Assembly (NCBI GenBank): GCA_037044905.1
Contig: JBAOKB010000144.1
Span: 1,612,001 to 1,676,000, forward strand
Reading direction: 5' to 3'
Origin: Hortaea werneckii
Taxonomy: Eukaryota > Ascomycota > Dothideomycetes > Mycosphaerellales > Teratosphaeriaceae
DNA length: 64,000 bases
The notes under the pieces were generated by a model, which saw only the letters and a list, made by a program, of their open reading frames with translations, did no database searches and was not told the DNA's origin. Both the position numbers and the translations under genes were made by a program. Shown piece by piece: positions 1 through 11,718 of the stretch (within the stretch, counting starts at the first letter, position 1; each line of letters opens with the position of its first letter).

Positions 1-616
1 TACTGAAAGCCTTGCGGAACGGATTCGAAGAATCCAGCGCGATACAGAGCGAGCGTCCATCTGTCGCCTCTTGCCTCAGTGGCAGTGTTGCTTTGCTTTT
101 CCCTACCATGAGAGGTTCTCGGGATGAGGACCGAGTCATGAATACAAAAAGCAACAAGCCGACTCGACGTTCGAGACTCTCAACAGATGACGTCGTGCAC
201 TATGATATGCATGGCGTCTGTCTCTCCACCCATACGGCCTGACCCTGAGCGGCGACATCAGTGAAGCCGCAGAAAGACCATTCAGCTGTCGAAGAAGTCT
301 TAGTTTAGCCTGGTGTATGACTGATAAACCATCCACTCTCTGGCATAATTTCAGACTCATCCCGCTGAACGATCGCTTTCAAACGCGGAAACATTGGCCT
401 AGAAAGTTCGAGGTCGGTCGCTCCTTCCATTTCTCGTGGTGCCTCGTTGTCATGTCACTGCTTCACGTGCTTCCAGTCAATTCACTGCAAGTCTTGGCGT
501 GACACCTCCGCAGATCCCCTTTCACTCTTCTCTTACTCCGTCCAACTTGCATCGCCACATCTTCTGCATCATCTTTGCATCTTCGCCTCCGCCTGATTAC
601 GACTGCGTCTACAACC
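1..616. other. No supported gene
   Basis: Only short overlapping reading frames on both strands, none with a recognisable domain or paired splice signals. The last 150 bases are pyrimidine-rich and are probably the promoter and 5' UTR of the gene that starts at 617. Confidence 0.5.
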
Positions 617-1954
617 ATGACGAGCTTTCACGCAGGCCTGGCGTGGTAAGAGAACGTCCCACGTTTCTTAGAAGGTCGTGACTAATATACAGACGCAGGG
701 CAGTCCCGGTACGACCGGACACGCTGGGTGCGCACCTGGAAGCATACGCAGCGGGCCTGCCAGCCATCACCGCATTGCGCCTCTGTCATCGATTCGGCAC
801 TGGGGATGCAGCTCATATCACACGGCTACCCCGTGAACTTATCCTCCTCATCGAGGAACATGTCCACGCTGCAAACTGGCACCTGCGTTCGAAACCCGAT
901 TGCGAGTGGCGATCAACGTTTACCTGTTTCCAGTCTCGGTGTGAACCGCGGAAGCACAAGGGCGATTGGTCTGCATACTCTGCCGTGGTGGATAGCTATA
1001 TGCGAGAATGCGATCACTGCAACAAGAACACCATGGACGACAACGAGTGCGCATATCGCTGCCCGGATGACCTCAATAGACTTTGTCCAGCCTGCGCGGT
1101 GGGCAAAGGCCCTGAAGCATGCCATGGAACGTGTCGAGGGCGTCGGGAATCCGAATTGAACCGGATTTTGTGGGATCACGCTGCCTTCTCCGAGCAGCAT
1201 GAAATGAACAAGCGCACCTGGATGGACAAGATCCGTCAGGGTCCCGCGTCTCGTTTCGCGAAATACGACAGAGTAGGTGATCCAACCTTGAATTTATGTC
1301 CACACAAAAGTCAGAAGCTAACGATGCGGAGTTACTTTTGCAGCACTTCGGTCTCGAGGCCTTCTTCGCTTCAACGCAAATCGATCGCGAAAATGTAAAC
1401 TGGCGCCGCGATTTCCATCACCGCTGGCACTTTCAGAGCGACATCCGGACGACCATCTGCTATCTCACTCTTCCCAGGGCGGGCGGGCCAAGCGGCATGT
1501 TCGTCAACGGCAGTACGCATCAGAAGCAAGGCCGAGTTCTGGTTGAAGCCGCTCAGGCGCTCCCAGTGGATTTGGCATCACTCGCTGCGCCTTCTGCCAA
1601 CATGCGACGTCGTTTCACTGTTGCTATGAAAGCGCTTGCGCTCACCCCTTCGGTTCATCCGAGCCAGAAGCACGCATCGCCAGTCTCCGCCAATAGGTTG
1701 AAGATGCGTAAGGGTGCCGAGCGTAAGGGTGCCGAGCGTAAGGGTGCCGAGCGTAACGATGAAGAGCACAAAACCCCCGAGCCAGGTGAGTCAACAATGA
1801 GATGGACCTTCCCTTTCCCCCCCTTCTAGCGCACGAAACTAATATTAGGCAAGACGACATTTTAGGCCCAGACTATCCCCAGCTGACACTGCTTGTCAAC
1901 ACAAAATTCCACTACAACATGGAAACAACACTGTTGAATAGAATGTCCGCTTGA
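617..1954 (+). CDS. F-box-like hypothetical protein, four exons
   Basis: Model: ATG at 617, exon 617-645, intron 646-698 (GTAAGA, CTAAT branch), exon 699-1272, intron 1273-1343 (GTAGGT, GCTAAC branch, TTGCAG), exon 1344-1785, probable intron 1786-1829 (GTGAGT to TTCTAG), last exon 1830-1954. This gives about 389 residues. For the first intron the acceptor at 698 is chosen because the one at 692 would create a stop. Residues about 45-60 (HITRLPRELILLIEEHV) resemble the start of an F-box helix, followed by a Cys/Trp-rich region. The C-terminus has a five-residue repeat (RKGAE). If the last intron is retained, translation ends at the TAG of its own acceptor (1827-1829). An F-box would imply substrate recruitment to an SCF ubiquitin ligase, but that is inference from a weak motif. 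Confidence 0.6.
1707..1751 (+). repeat. 15-bp tandem repeat, three exact copies
   Basis: Three perfect consecutive copies of CGTAAGGGTGCCGAG in frame inside the F-box-like gene. They encode RKGAE three times and give a basic/acidic alternating segment before the C-terminus. Confidence 0.95.
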
Positions 1955-2480
1955 TGCATCATCGCTAGAGCGAGTCAAGTGCACCAGAGGCGCTGGGAGA
2001 GGGGGCTTTGAGATTGTTTGACATGCTGAGATTGTACTTTACATGCTACGTTCTTCAGCAGAGGGGTGGAAAAAGGGCTGGGGTCAATTGCTGTCATTGA
2101 GAAAAAAAAAAAAAAGAATATACCGCGCTTTTTGCTGCAAAAGGGAAGGGGGGTCTTGAAATGACTGCGCTTCTATCAGCAGTCAAGCTGATGACAAAAG
2201 AAAAGCGAAAGAGGACAGATCCCCTCTCCCCTTCTTTCTGTAATCACAATAGAAAGTCTTTCTGTTGCAAGTAACAAGGCAACGTTTCTTACTATTTCGA
2301 TCATACATGGCCTTTACAAGTCCTTGAGGAATTTCTTGATTCCCCCCAAAAAAAAGTGTTCGGATCTGATGCTGCAAAGATCTCTCTCACTCATGTCCAA
2401 AGCTTTTTCTTGCCAGCTCGTCTTGCAAAAAAAGAAAACCGCACGTAAGTCCTCGGACTTCTTGTCCCTCTATTCTACAG
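1955..2480. other. Convergent intergenic region
   Basis: Lies between the 3' ends of the F-box-like gene (+) and the coiled-coil gene (-). It contains an A-run near 2101-2114 and no convincing gene; probably both 3' UTRs. Confidence 0.5.
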
Positions 2481-2545
2481 TCACATCGGCCGAGGCGGAG
2501 GCGGCATATCCACCCGCTGATTCTGATTCTGATTCTGATTCTGAG

Positions 2546-2577
<32 letters not shown>

Positions 2578-5471
2578 AACGGCGGCGGCCAATGCCGGAA
2601 AGCCGTCGACGGCGCATATGTTTCATGGCCGCTGCGACTACCGGTTGATGATGAGGACTGGAAGTGGAAAGATCCGCCTGAGGGACGGCGGGTCGTCGGG
2701 TCTTGGGCATAGTGTGGTGTGCTGCCAGTGGTGTCGCGAGGCGGGCTTGTTGTGTTTTGGTTCCAGTGGTTGGATTGGTTGTACGCTTCTATGCTATCCT
2801 TTGGCTTCGCCGCGCGAATTTGCTCCTGCGATGGCGCATTTTCGCCAACTTGAACTTGCGGGACAGTGGAAGCGTTGTTATTCGGTTGGTGCAGGTGGGA
2901 TGCGGTCCCGTTGTTCCGATTGGACGCTGTTGCTAAGGATTTCGAGGGGGAGGAGCGCAAGGTTGACCGATCAGGCTTGGTCGATGATTGAGGTCCAGCT
3001 GTCGGAAGAGGACCAAGTGCGCGGATCAAATCCTCAGGTGAAGAGCTTGATGGCTCGACTGAGAAGCCAAGCTCGGCTGGGCCGGGAGAGACAGCGCGTC
3101 CGATTGTGGCTGCATCGCGAAGAACGGACGATACCTCGCCCGATCGGTTAGCCTTTTCCGGAGGGGCGACAGACTCGACGGCGTTGTCTGAGGTGGGAGG
3201 CGCATTCAATATGGGAAACTTAGGCGTGTCTCGTCCTGAAGCGGAGGATGGTCGACTGTTTGAGGGCTCCCTTTGCGCCGAGAGGATATCCTCTTTGCCA
3301 AGACATTTGTCAATGTCCTCTGCAATAGTCCTGTTCTGAAGTGATACTTCAGCCAACGTTGCCTGTAAGGTGTTGTTATGAGTGCGGACTGCCGCTAGAG
3401 CGGAACGAAGGAGATCTCGCTGGTCTTTCAAAGATCTGACCTCTCGCTTCAATAACTCAGAATCCTCTGCAAAACCGGCACTTGTCGCCTTTTGGGAAGT
3501 CGTGTCTTTCGGCAAAGACAACTCTTTCGAAGCGCCATGGGCCTGCGGGGGCTCAGTCGACGGTACGTTCGAAGACCATTCGAAACCAACAGCGCGAACC
3601 TCGTCCGTTCGCGAACCCTCTAACACAGCGATCCGACTGCGTAATTCTTCTCGCTCATCCAAAAGCTTCTGTCGATCGTCGGCGTGCCGCGCCTGCAGCC
3701 GCGTGCCCATCTCCAACATCCGGCCCCACTGTTCCTTCTCGCGCGCGGCATCTGAACGTTCTTGCTCGCGCTTCCTTTCGAGCTCCTCGACGCGTCCCTC
3801 TAGTGTCTTCACCTGTTCCAGAAGCTCTTCGTTTCTCCCAGTCAGTTCGTTGACTTCGTTGTCCGCGACAGAGGTCTTCTTCTCTATCGCTTGACTCTTG
3901 ACGCGTTCGCGTTGGAGTTTTTGTAGGAGCGAGGCATATTCAGACTGCAAGGTCTGGAGAGAGAGTGACTTCAAAGTCACTTGGTGTTGCAAGTCGGCAA
4001 TGTGTGCTGATGTCGCCGAGTTGGCCGACGCAGTGTGGACTGAGAGAGGCTGCTCGTAAGACGGTATCGGTGACGTCGCCGATTGTGCCGTTGGCGGTGC
4101 AAGGGACGGGGCAACAGATGGTGCATATGCGAGTGAGGAAGGAGAAGGCAGTCCACGTGGTCCACGACCGGAAGAATAGGGCGAGCCCTGGCGAGGATAG
4201 GCCGAGGGAGGTGCCGTGTCCGTTGGCGCAGGCGAAAAAGCACCACGTGTTGAGAAGTCCAGGCTTCGATCTCCATAAGAGCCCACTGAGTGAGGTGGCG
4301 CCATCGTTTGGTTGGGCGACGCACCAGACCGTGGCCTTTTGGGTACAGGAAGCTGATCTCTGTCCCATGCCGAACTTCGTTTCAACGGATTCGTTGGGGA
4401 TACGGGACGCGAGGCATCGTTGGAGATGTGAGCCTGTACCCGTTGCCCAAGGCTGGGCAGACCTCGTTGAAATGCCTCTTGTAGATCCTTCTTGGAACGT
4501 TGGAGTCGGTCGAGTATCCATTGAATCGTGCGTTCGGGATTGCAATCGTGGAGGTCGAGCGTCTACATTCGTCAGCCGCATGCACGGGTCCAATCAACTT
4601 TGGCGAGAGGCGGCGCAATTGATGGGTTTACGAAGGCATTTCGATATTTGACGTACCCTAACCAATGGCCGGTTGAAGGCATTCTGGACATTTTCATCCA
4701 CTTCGGCAGCAGCAAGAGCAAGCTCGCGCAATTGAGGCTTCAGCTTGTTGCATGAATGGCATGACAACCGCGAAGCCATTGGGGCGATTTCGGGGCCGTC
4801 GACATCTGGATCGTCTTTGCGATTGGCGGCGTGCTCTGAGAACGTAGCGAAAGATGGGAGTGATTGATGGGTTGTAGTTTGCGCACGCCTCCCATGCAAC
4901 GAGTCATCATGGGCTGAGGGGGTTCGATGTAGGTCTATGGTGTGTGTGAGTCAGCCAACAGATCCTGTCTAACATGCAAGCGACAAGGAGGCACGGCTCG
5001 AAGTGTGCAGGTGTGGAACCAACCTTGCCTGGGTATGTGGAGAGTCAGCGGGGTATTAGCGATGTGCGGTGCACTCGCGCGATGATAAAGCTGGTGCACA
5101 GGACGCCAACCGTCCGAAGAGGGCTCGAAGGGTGGCGAAATGCCAGCCAGCGGCTGTGAATGGTTGGTCTTGGAATCTGGCGGCGTTTGCCGCTCTTCTG
5201 TTCGATTATTGTAAGCTGCTTTATGAATGGGTTCTCCGGCTGATGACGATTGAGCAGTCATGTCACGCTCGGGAGCCGCCAGGCCGTCCCGTTGCCACGC
5301 GTGGGATTCATGTTGGTAACCACCCAGGATGACGCTTTGAGACGAAGGGTTAATTGCAGTTGGCGCAGCAAGCGGCGGAGCAGGTGCAGCGTGGACCCGC
5401 TCGGAAGGAAAGTGATGGCTGTGAACATCTCGCCAGCGAGCCTGGTCCCATGGAAGAGCCGCCATCGTCAT
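2481..5471 (-). CDS. Large coiled-coil protein, function unknown
   Basis: Three exons fit phase exactly: 5471-5024, intron 5023-4935 (GTTGGT; CTGAC branch; CATAG), 4934-4657, intron 4656-4563 (GTACGT; CTGACG branch; TGTAG), 4562-2481. Product about 935 residues. The first 190 residues are disordered and Ser/Pro/His-rich. A short conserved-looking segment follows, with a CxxC pair (SCHSCNKLKPQ) and a helical stretch (ERTIQWILDRLQRSKKDLQ). A basic Pro-rich region (PVPKRPRSG) comes next, then a long coiled coil of heptads rich in Glu, Lys, Arg and Leu, then a Ser/Pro-rich tail ending in poly-Gln, Gln-Asn repeats and PPPPRPM. The basic patches suggest a nuclear protein, by inference only. I do not recognise a named family. 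Confidence 0.8.
2517..2577 (-). repeat. Hexanucleotide and trinucleotide microsatellite in coding sequence
   Basis: On the plus strand a GATTCT repeat runs directly into a TGC repeat. On the coding strand they give the poly-Gln run and the alternating Gln-Asn tail of the coiled-coil protein. Copy number is likely to vary between strains. Confidence 0.9.
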
Positions 5472-7857
5472 GTCGTTGGTGAAGTCAAAAGATGTAAAGA
5501 CAGTAGAGCGATGGCGTATGAGCCTGGCAGTGGAGCAAGAATCCAGTTCCTAGCACCGCCGGCCCATGAACGCTCGCGGACCCGGATGTATGAATGCTTT
5601 CAAGGTTGGAAATGCTGATGAATAACAACAAGCATGGAAGGAATTCAGTGACCGGCCATGGATAGGCCGTGGGATAGCGTGCAGGGCATGTCGGTCGTTG
5701 TCTGTTCCCGATGGAGTGGTTGCCAATGAACAGGCGTAGCGAAGTGACCAGGCTACTCCAGTCCGTCTACGCACGCTGACTTCACGCGCCGAGATGAGGG
5801 TTCATCCTTTCGACAGTGCGAGGGCTGGATGTAAATTGGCTGACGAAGAAGGAAAGCGACGGATCAATGGATATGAGCTCCGTGGCATTGTTACCCGGGG
5901 GGCGAGGAGCAGGCGCGCGCGCACATGCGTGTCAGATGAGAAGCCCCAACGAGGCCACGCCTCTAAATTCATCAGAACGATTGATTATGATTTGAGACAG
6001 GCGTAAGCGGCTAGTCGGGCCAAACCCTGGCCCGGCAGAGCGACAGAGTTTCGTGCTGGAATTAGTCAGATGTCACTGAGGCAGGCTGGGTCGCTTGAGC
6101 AGGTGTCGTGTGGGCAGGATTAGGCGCGGGTGCGCAGATGGAGTGCGGTACAGGAGTAGCCTGGGTGACGGCACCGACTGGCATGGCATGGCATCAACAA
6201 CCGCATGGTGGAGTGGGATCGGCCCCGATCCTGTACGCCGGTCCATCTCCCTCCGGCGCAATACGACTATACGACGGCATACGATAAATGAGCAGGAAAT
6301 GGCGGCCTCATCATGGTGAAAAAGGAGGCATTGGGCCGCACCAGCGCCTGCTCAACCTGCCCGTGGGACGACGAACCGAGGTACATTCCGGGCATTGGAC
6401 ATGTATAAGTGACGCTTTGTCAGCCATCCTCGTTTCTAACCGCCTTACCAAGCTTCTAGCGCGTCGAGCCTCGTGCCCCACGCCGGAGAATGCCGTCTCC
6501 CTGGTCCCACGCAGCAACCACGGCCTGCCTGTTGCGGTCAAGTGCCTCTGCCTGGCGGTGGACAACGGTGGTGGACTGCCTCCTTCTGCTTCTTCACCGC
6601 GATCGACGGGTTGGACGGAACCTGGACGCTGCCTGCCCTCGTCTAATCCACGCGCTCAACCCGTGCAGCTGAGAACCCGAAGCAGCCGTGGAGTTGCTGT
6701 AGTACAGTATGTACATGACGACGAGGCTCATTCGTCGCTGATGGTTGCATACCTGACTGATGAGCGATCCTCCACCACTGCATCTCTCATAGCATAATAG
6801 CAGGGAGTGGAGATCCATCCCGCCGTCAGCCATATAGACGTCGCCCGAGTGTCACCACTCCTGTTGGCGGACCCGATGCTTTGGATACCGACCGACGTGT
6901 GGCCATCCTGACGTGACGGCACGACACCTTCCCCTTGTCCTTTACCTTATCCAACTTTAACAACCACCACCATCCGAGCCGTGTATTAATCCGCACTAGG
7001 GGGATGACGAAGACGGGAGCGCAGCACTCCTCCGCTAAACTTTCGGACTCGACTCGGATCAGGTAAGCCACCAGCGAGCATCAATCTGCCAAGCATACGG
7101 CAGTTCATTCAGACCTGTAGAATTGAGGGACGGCTATGCGAGCTTTTTTCCCACCGTTGGTGTAGCCTACACTATTCCTCCCTACTACTCCTATCGGGCT
7201 GAACGGTCGCGATGGTGTGCTTTGCTTTCCGAGCTATTTTTGAGTCTCATCGACCGCTCCATCCGAAAGTCCGCAAACGATGGCAACTTCCGCGGCTTGC
7301 ACGCCCAAAGACCAACGATGGTCAATGATGGATGTTGTGTCCGCGGGGTTCTTGCCATTCGCTTTGCTGGCAGAGGCAATCATGATGATGATGACGATTA
7401 AACGTTTCCTGAAACATTCGTTGTCTCCCGTTAAGAAACACCGAACCGAGCCCTTTCTCACATAGAGCGGAGCAACTGTCATTCTTTGCCCGGGCAGATG
7501 GAAGACATCAGTTCTGACAATGCGCGCAAAAAGGCGTATCTTGTCCGCACACCTCCTAAAACCCTTGCAACACCTAACGAATGCCGATCAAGCTACAGTC
7601 AATTCTTTGCCTCCTCGGTGTCCATATCCTCAGCTTGTAGCAACAAACCCACACAACACGATCGCTTAGATCCTCCGTCTCCCCCTCCGAGACGACGAAT
7701 GACCGGAGATTAATAAGGTCAGCGGGGCGCTGTCTTTACTCCAACTAGTGAACTAACGATGTTACCTTGCAGGCCTTGCAGTCCTATTCCGGGGAGGCAA
7801 TAATGGCCTTGCCTGCTTGCCGCATGCAACCTTGTGTTTGTCTTTCACCGATATATT

Positions 7858-7873
7858 CCCCCCCCCCCCCCCC
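7858..7873. repeat. C homopolymer, 16 bases
   Basis: Uninterrupted run of 16 C on the plus strand in a gene-free region. Confidence 0.95.
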
Positions 7874-8127
7874 AGGAGCGTGAGAGATATAAAATGTAGA
7901 TTGCGCGCGACACGTCCGTGCGGGCTTGCGGCATCCATCCCCCCCGGACTTGCTGCGGTCAATTGCCGCTTTCGGTTTACGAACTACTTGGGTGCTTCCG
8001 CTTGCCATCCTGATGAGTAATCTTGCTCCGTAAACTCTCTGCCGTGAAGATCCGCGCGGAGAGGCGGATGCGGATTTGGATTGCGGATGAATTTACTTCC
8101 ATGCTGGTTGCTAGGTTGCCAGGTCTC

Positions 8128-8154
8128 CGTCGTCGTCGTCGTCGTCGTCGTCGT
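8128..8154. repeat. (CGT)9 microsatellite
   Basis: Nine uninterrupted CGT units outside coding sequence. The same trinucleotide encodes the poly-Asp tracts of the neighbouring acyltransferase. Confidence 0.95.
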
Positions 8155-8581
8155 TCGATGCCAGAGATATTTTTCCATCAATTTTGATCGCTTCTGGCAC
8201 AGTAGTAGTAAAGTAAGACAAACCTGCTGCAGCTTTTTTTTGCAGTATACATCGTTACTGTTTTCGATAACATTGAGTGGATCCGAGTGATATACCAAAC
8301 GGATTTGTGAAAGATCAAACCGTGTAGCGGAGAGGAGGCGACGAGAATCACAGTCGCTGAGGTGTTGAGTATCGTTCACAAGCTTTGCAGCAGACATGAG
8401 CTCATAAGGCATCGCGATTGCTGAGACGATGGGCGTTGGCCAGGCTGACTTCAACTGTGTACATCTGCCGAGAGAGAAGACAATCCCCTAACATCAAAAT
8501 CCCCTCTGCGCCCCCCATCCTCCTTCAACTTCTCGACAACACCTAGGCCACCTCAGACCCGTTAATACGAAATAGCGAAAA

Positions 8582-8807
8582 TCAATCCCCATCCTGTAAC
8601 AAGCCCCGCTCAAACACCCCCCAAGCCTCCTCCCTCAACGCCCAACTCACCCACCAATCCCCCCGCGCATCCCTCCCCAGACACGGTCCCGCATTCCTCA
8701 CCCGAAACCCATTCTCATGGCCCGTAACGCCCACGAACGACGGCCGCCCGATCTTCTCTGCCCTCTTCGTCGTCGTCGTCTTCGTCTCTAGCAGCCTCCT
8801 ACTCCCC

Positions 8808-8855
<48 letters not shown>

Positions 8856-9334
8856 TCCTTCCCGATCCCCCCAGCAGCAGGAACAACAGCAGCAGAAAAA
8901 TCCTGCTCAAAAAACCGTCCCCGGTGCCAATTACTCAAACTCAACATAACCTGATCCCCCGGTCCGAAAAGCGGACTCCGTCCCGTCGCGCTCACTTCAC
9001 GACGATGCAGCGACAGGAAAGCCAGGAGATTCTGCGGCGTGCGTTGGATTTCGAGATTTCGTCGGATTTGAAACGCGGTTCGGCTGAGTGGTTGGTGGAG
9101 GATTTCTGCTGCTGTGGTTAGGGTGGTGGAGGCGAGGCTCGCGTTGCTTGTGTAGGATTTTTCGGGCGGGAAGGCGGAGGCGAGGGCGCTCTTGCTGTTG
9201 CTGTTGCTGCCGCGGAGGTTGAGGATCAGGGTGAGATTGACGGGGACGTGGGGGGAGGAAGGGCGTAGGGCTTGGAGGGTTTTCCGGGCGAGCCAGGCGA
9301 AGATGATGTCGCCTTCGCTGATGAAGGGTTCGGG

Positions 9335-9374
<40 letters not shown>

Positions 9375-10327
9375 TCGTTGTTGTTGTTGTTTTCGGATTT
9401 CTGTTCCCGGAGGTCTTGTAGTGCTTGCTGCCGTAGGTCCTGGACGTATGTGCCTGGCAGCAGGATAAGGCGACTGCTTTGTTTCGGCCACCAGACGAAC
9501 TCGAGGATCATGTACATGACGAACACGACGAACCCGAACCCCTTGAGGAGGTGGTCGTAGAGGACGTATTGTTCCGGTGGCGTCTGGTCGACGAGGGGAG
9601 TGATGGGATCTTCATAGTACCCTTGGAATGGCGGCACGTCCTGCTCCCTTCCCTCTAGAACGGCCGTCCATGCGCGCTGGAGCAGATGTCGACCCATGGC
9701 GTCCAGCAAAGTGTGTGACCAGCTGAGCCCGACGACCGTCGCGTCGGTGAAAGTGACAATGTGCAGAGATAAGGGCGGCTTGTCAGTGTATAGCCAGTCC
9801 TCTAGCTTCGTAGGCGTGTCGGGACTGTAGATGAGATCACGAAAGTTCGCCGGATCTTCGAAGAGGACTGGCGTTTGGCTATTGCTGCTGTTGCGCGGGA
9901 TGCGTCGGGCAATGTAATGCTCGTCGATGCTGATGCCCGTGTTGACGCGTGAGTAGCTGAAGGGAGGCCTTTCGGCGGTGAACTCGGCGGGGACATGGTG
10001 TTCTAGACCTCCTGCGTCCTACATAGCACACAGAGTAGAGTATCAGCCTCCAATCAGCGGTAGTCCAAACCTCCAACACCCGTGTTGATCGGTCCATACA
10101 TTCAGTCGCAGTCGCCCGCCTAGCTTTCGCCACCCGCCGATGTGCAAGAGTCGGTCAAGGGCCTGTCTGAGCTTCTCCGGGTCCAAGACATCGTCGAAGC
10201 GGCTGAAAAAGTGCAAGACGAGTGCGCGGGTGTAGAACTGGTCATCGAGATAATGAAGAGGGATCACCTCATCTGATGGGACCTTTGGAGGCGATTGCGG
10301 TTTGGGCTTGGATCGGAAGAGATTCAT
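8582..10327 (-). CDS. BAHD-like acyltransferase (fungal transferase family)
   Basis: Two exons: 10327-10100 and 10018-8582, intron 10099-10019 (GTATGG to TGTAG, 81 bases, phase 0), giving 554 residues. The splice joins RLRLN to DAGGLEHHVPAEFT, matching the usual N-terminal region of fungal transferase-family (PF02458) enzymes. Around residue 175 is SHTLLDAMG, the HxxxD catalytic motif in which His acts as general base. The C-terminal DFGWG motif is degenerate: NWHRGRFFEQDFSAA occupies the equivalent place. Relatives move acyl groups from acyl-CoA to hydroxyls or amines of small molecules; the substrate here is unknown. Two poly-Asp inserts break the fold region and look like loop expansions. 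No neighbouring pathway genes indicate a metabolite. Confidence 0.82.
8809..8853 (-). repeat. CGT/GAC trinucleotide repeat encoding poly-Asp (C-terminal tract)
   Basis: Trinucleotide run that reads as GAC codons on the coding strand and gives an uninterrupted Asp tract just after GGIGK in the acyltransferase. Confidence 0.95.
9337..9373 (-). repeat. CGT/GAC trinucleotide repeat encoding poly-Asp (middle tract)
   Basis: Second GAC-codon run in the same gene, following a short poly-Asn stretch. It gives a long Asp tract before EPEPFISEGD. Confidence 0.95.
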
Positions 10328-11174
10328 GGCTGGCTGGCTGGTGAAAGGAAGTCGGTTTGTGAGCCACTCACGCCGTTGGATGCACTAGGACATTTCGGAG
10401 AGCCGCGGTGTCAAGGTAAGAAAATAAGTGAAAATTGGAAAGGAAGTTATTTAGAATCTGTTGATTTGGAGTTGCTGTACAGCCAACCAATGTAACATTT
10501 GCTCTCCTTCTGCACCTCTGGCGGGGTTGGGAATTCGCTTGACCAGAAACAAGAAAGTTGGGGGCCAATTCTCACATCTCCAACACCACATTATTTTGAG
10601 CATAGACGATGGTTGTTAGGAGACCCAGGAAGAGAAAGGGAAAAGGGTGCTAGTCTACAGTTGCATCTTTTTTTTGATAGAGACGAAAGAAAAGTGAGTG
10701 GGGGAGGGGCCGGAAGGGACATGTTGGTGTCCTTGCGGCAAAAGAAACGAAACGAACAGATGAAGGGCCGAAAAAGGAAGAAGAAGAGGAAAGGAGAAAG
10801 AGAACTATAGGAGAAGAAAGAAAAACCAAAAATGGAAGTGGAATCATAATTTTCTCCTCTACAAATCATACCTGATGATTATATTTCCTGGGGAGAGTAA
10901 AACGGAGAAGAAAACCCAACTAAGGTATGAGGGGGGATAATATGTAGAAGAGAGAGAAGCACCGCGCTCCTTTCCTTATTCCTTCCCTTCCATTCCTTCC
11001 CTTCCCTTTCTTTCCTTTCCTTCCCTTTCCTTCCCTTTCTTTCCCGTCCTTTCCAGTCCTTTCCATAGAATAAACCTGGCGGGGAGAGATGTAGGAAGAA
11101 ATGTGTATATACCTGGAACACACCAACACCCACACACACACACATATTCATATATGTATATGTATATGTCAATA

Positions 11175-11175
<1 letters not shown>

Positions 11176-11207
<32 letters not shown>
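11176..11207. repeat. C homopolymer, 32 bases
   Basis: Uninterrupted run. On the strand of the Sym1 gene it is a G-run about 510 bases past the stop codon. Confidence 0.95.
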
Positions 11208-11331
11208 TTTCCTCCTGCGCTTGCCCCCTCTCCTTTCCTGGTGCAACTGGTGTGTCGTTTTGAAATGTATGAGGGAAAAAAAAAATTGGCGAATGGGAAA
11301 ATTAATGAAAATCGTTCGGCCTTTTCCCCCT

Positions 11332-11357
11332 CCCCCCCCCCCCCCCCCCCCCCCCCC
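11332..11357. repeat. C homopolymer, 26 bases
   Basis: Uninterrupted run followed by a T-run. On the Sym1 sense strand it is a G-run about 360 bases past the stop. Confidence 0.95.
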
Positions 11358-11718
11358 TTTTTTTTTCGAGGAAAGGGAAGGAGAAGATGGAAGGTACATT
11401 TTTTTCTCCAGACCCGCGTGTATTTTGTATACTTTCTTCCCCGCCCGCCCTTGTGGGATGGGAGCGCAGAGAGAAGGTGCGCTTGTTTGGCGGTCAGGGT
11501 GAAAAAGGTGTATGTATGGGTGTTGTCTTTTTTTTCTTTTTTTTTTCTTTTAATAAGTGGGAGATGATTGTAGCGTTGGTTCTCTGTTTCATGGGGTTTC
11601 GTGGTAAAGGCTGCTCGTTTTGATGGAGACCCACAGCTGGTCGAGCGTTTCGTTTTTCGATGGCTGAAAACAGGTGCTGCCGTGAAATCGCCGATCTTGT
11701 TTACTCGTCGATCGTGTA

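Larger units (their letters stand above)
5472..8581. other. 3.1-kb region without a supported gene
   Basis: Holds many short overlapping frames (longest 6288-6797 plus, 169 residues) but none has a recognisable domain or consistent splice signals. It contains a 16-base C-run (7858-7873) and a CGT microsatellite (8128-8154). Expected contents are the 5' region of the coiled-coil gene and the 3' flank of the acyltransferase. Confidence 0.45.
10328..11718. other. Low-complexity intergenic region
   Basis: Contains the 5' flank of the acyltransferase and the 3' flank of Sym1. From about 10971 to 11070 the plus strand is an imperfect pyrimidine tract of TTCC/TTTCC units. A CA repeat sits near 11130-11145. 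Two long C-runs and several T-runs follow. No gene is supported; the long frames here are translations of the homopolymers. Confidence 0.7.

Noticed and set aside
2324..3151. 275-residue plus-strand frame with poly-Ala and poly-Asp/Ser
   Set aside because: It is the antisense shadow of the poly-Gln tail and coiled-coil gene, which has matching splice signals and phase.
10971..11070. Pyrimidine repeat as telomere-like or centromeric sequence
   Set aside because: Units are irregular TTCC/TTTCC mixtures, not TTAGGG, and the tract is only about 100 bases next to ordinary genes.
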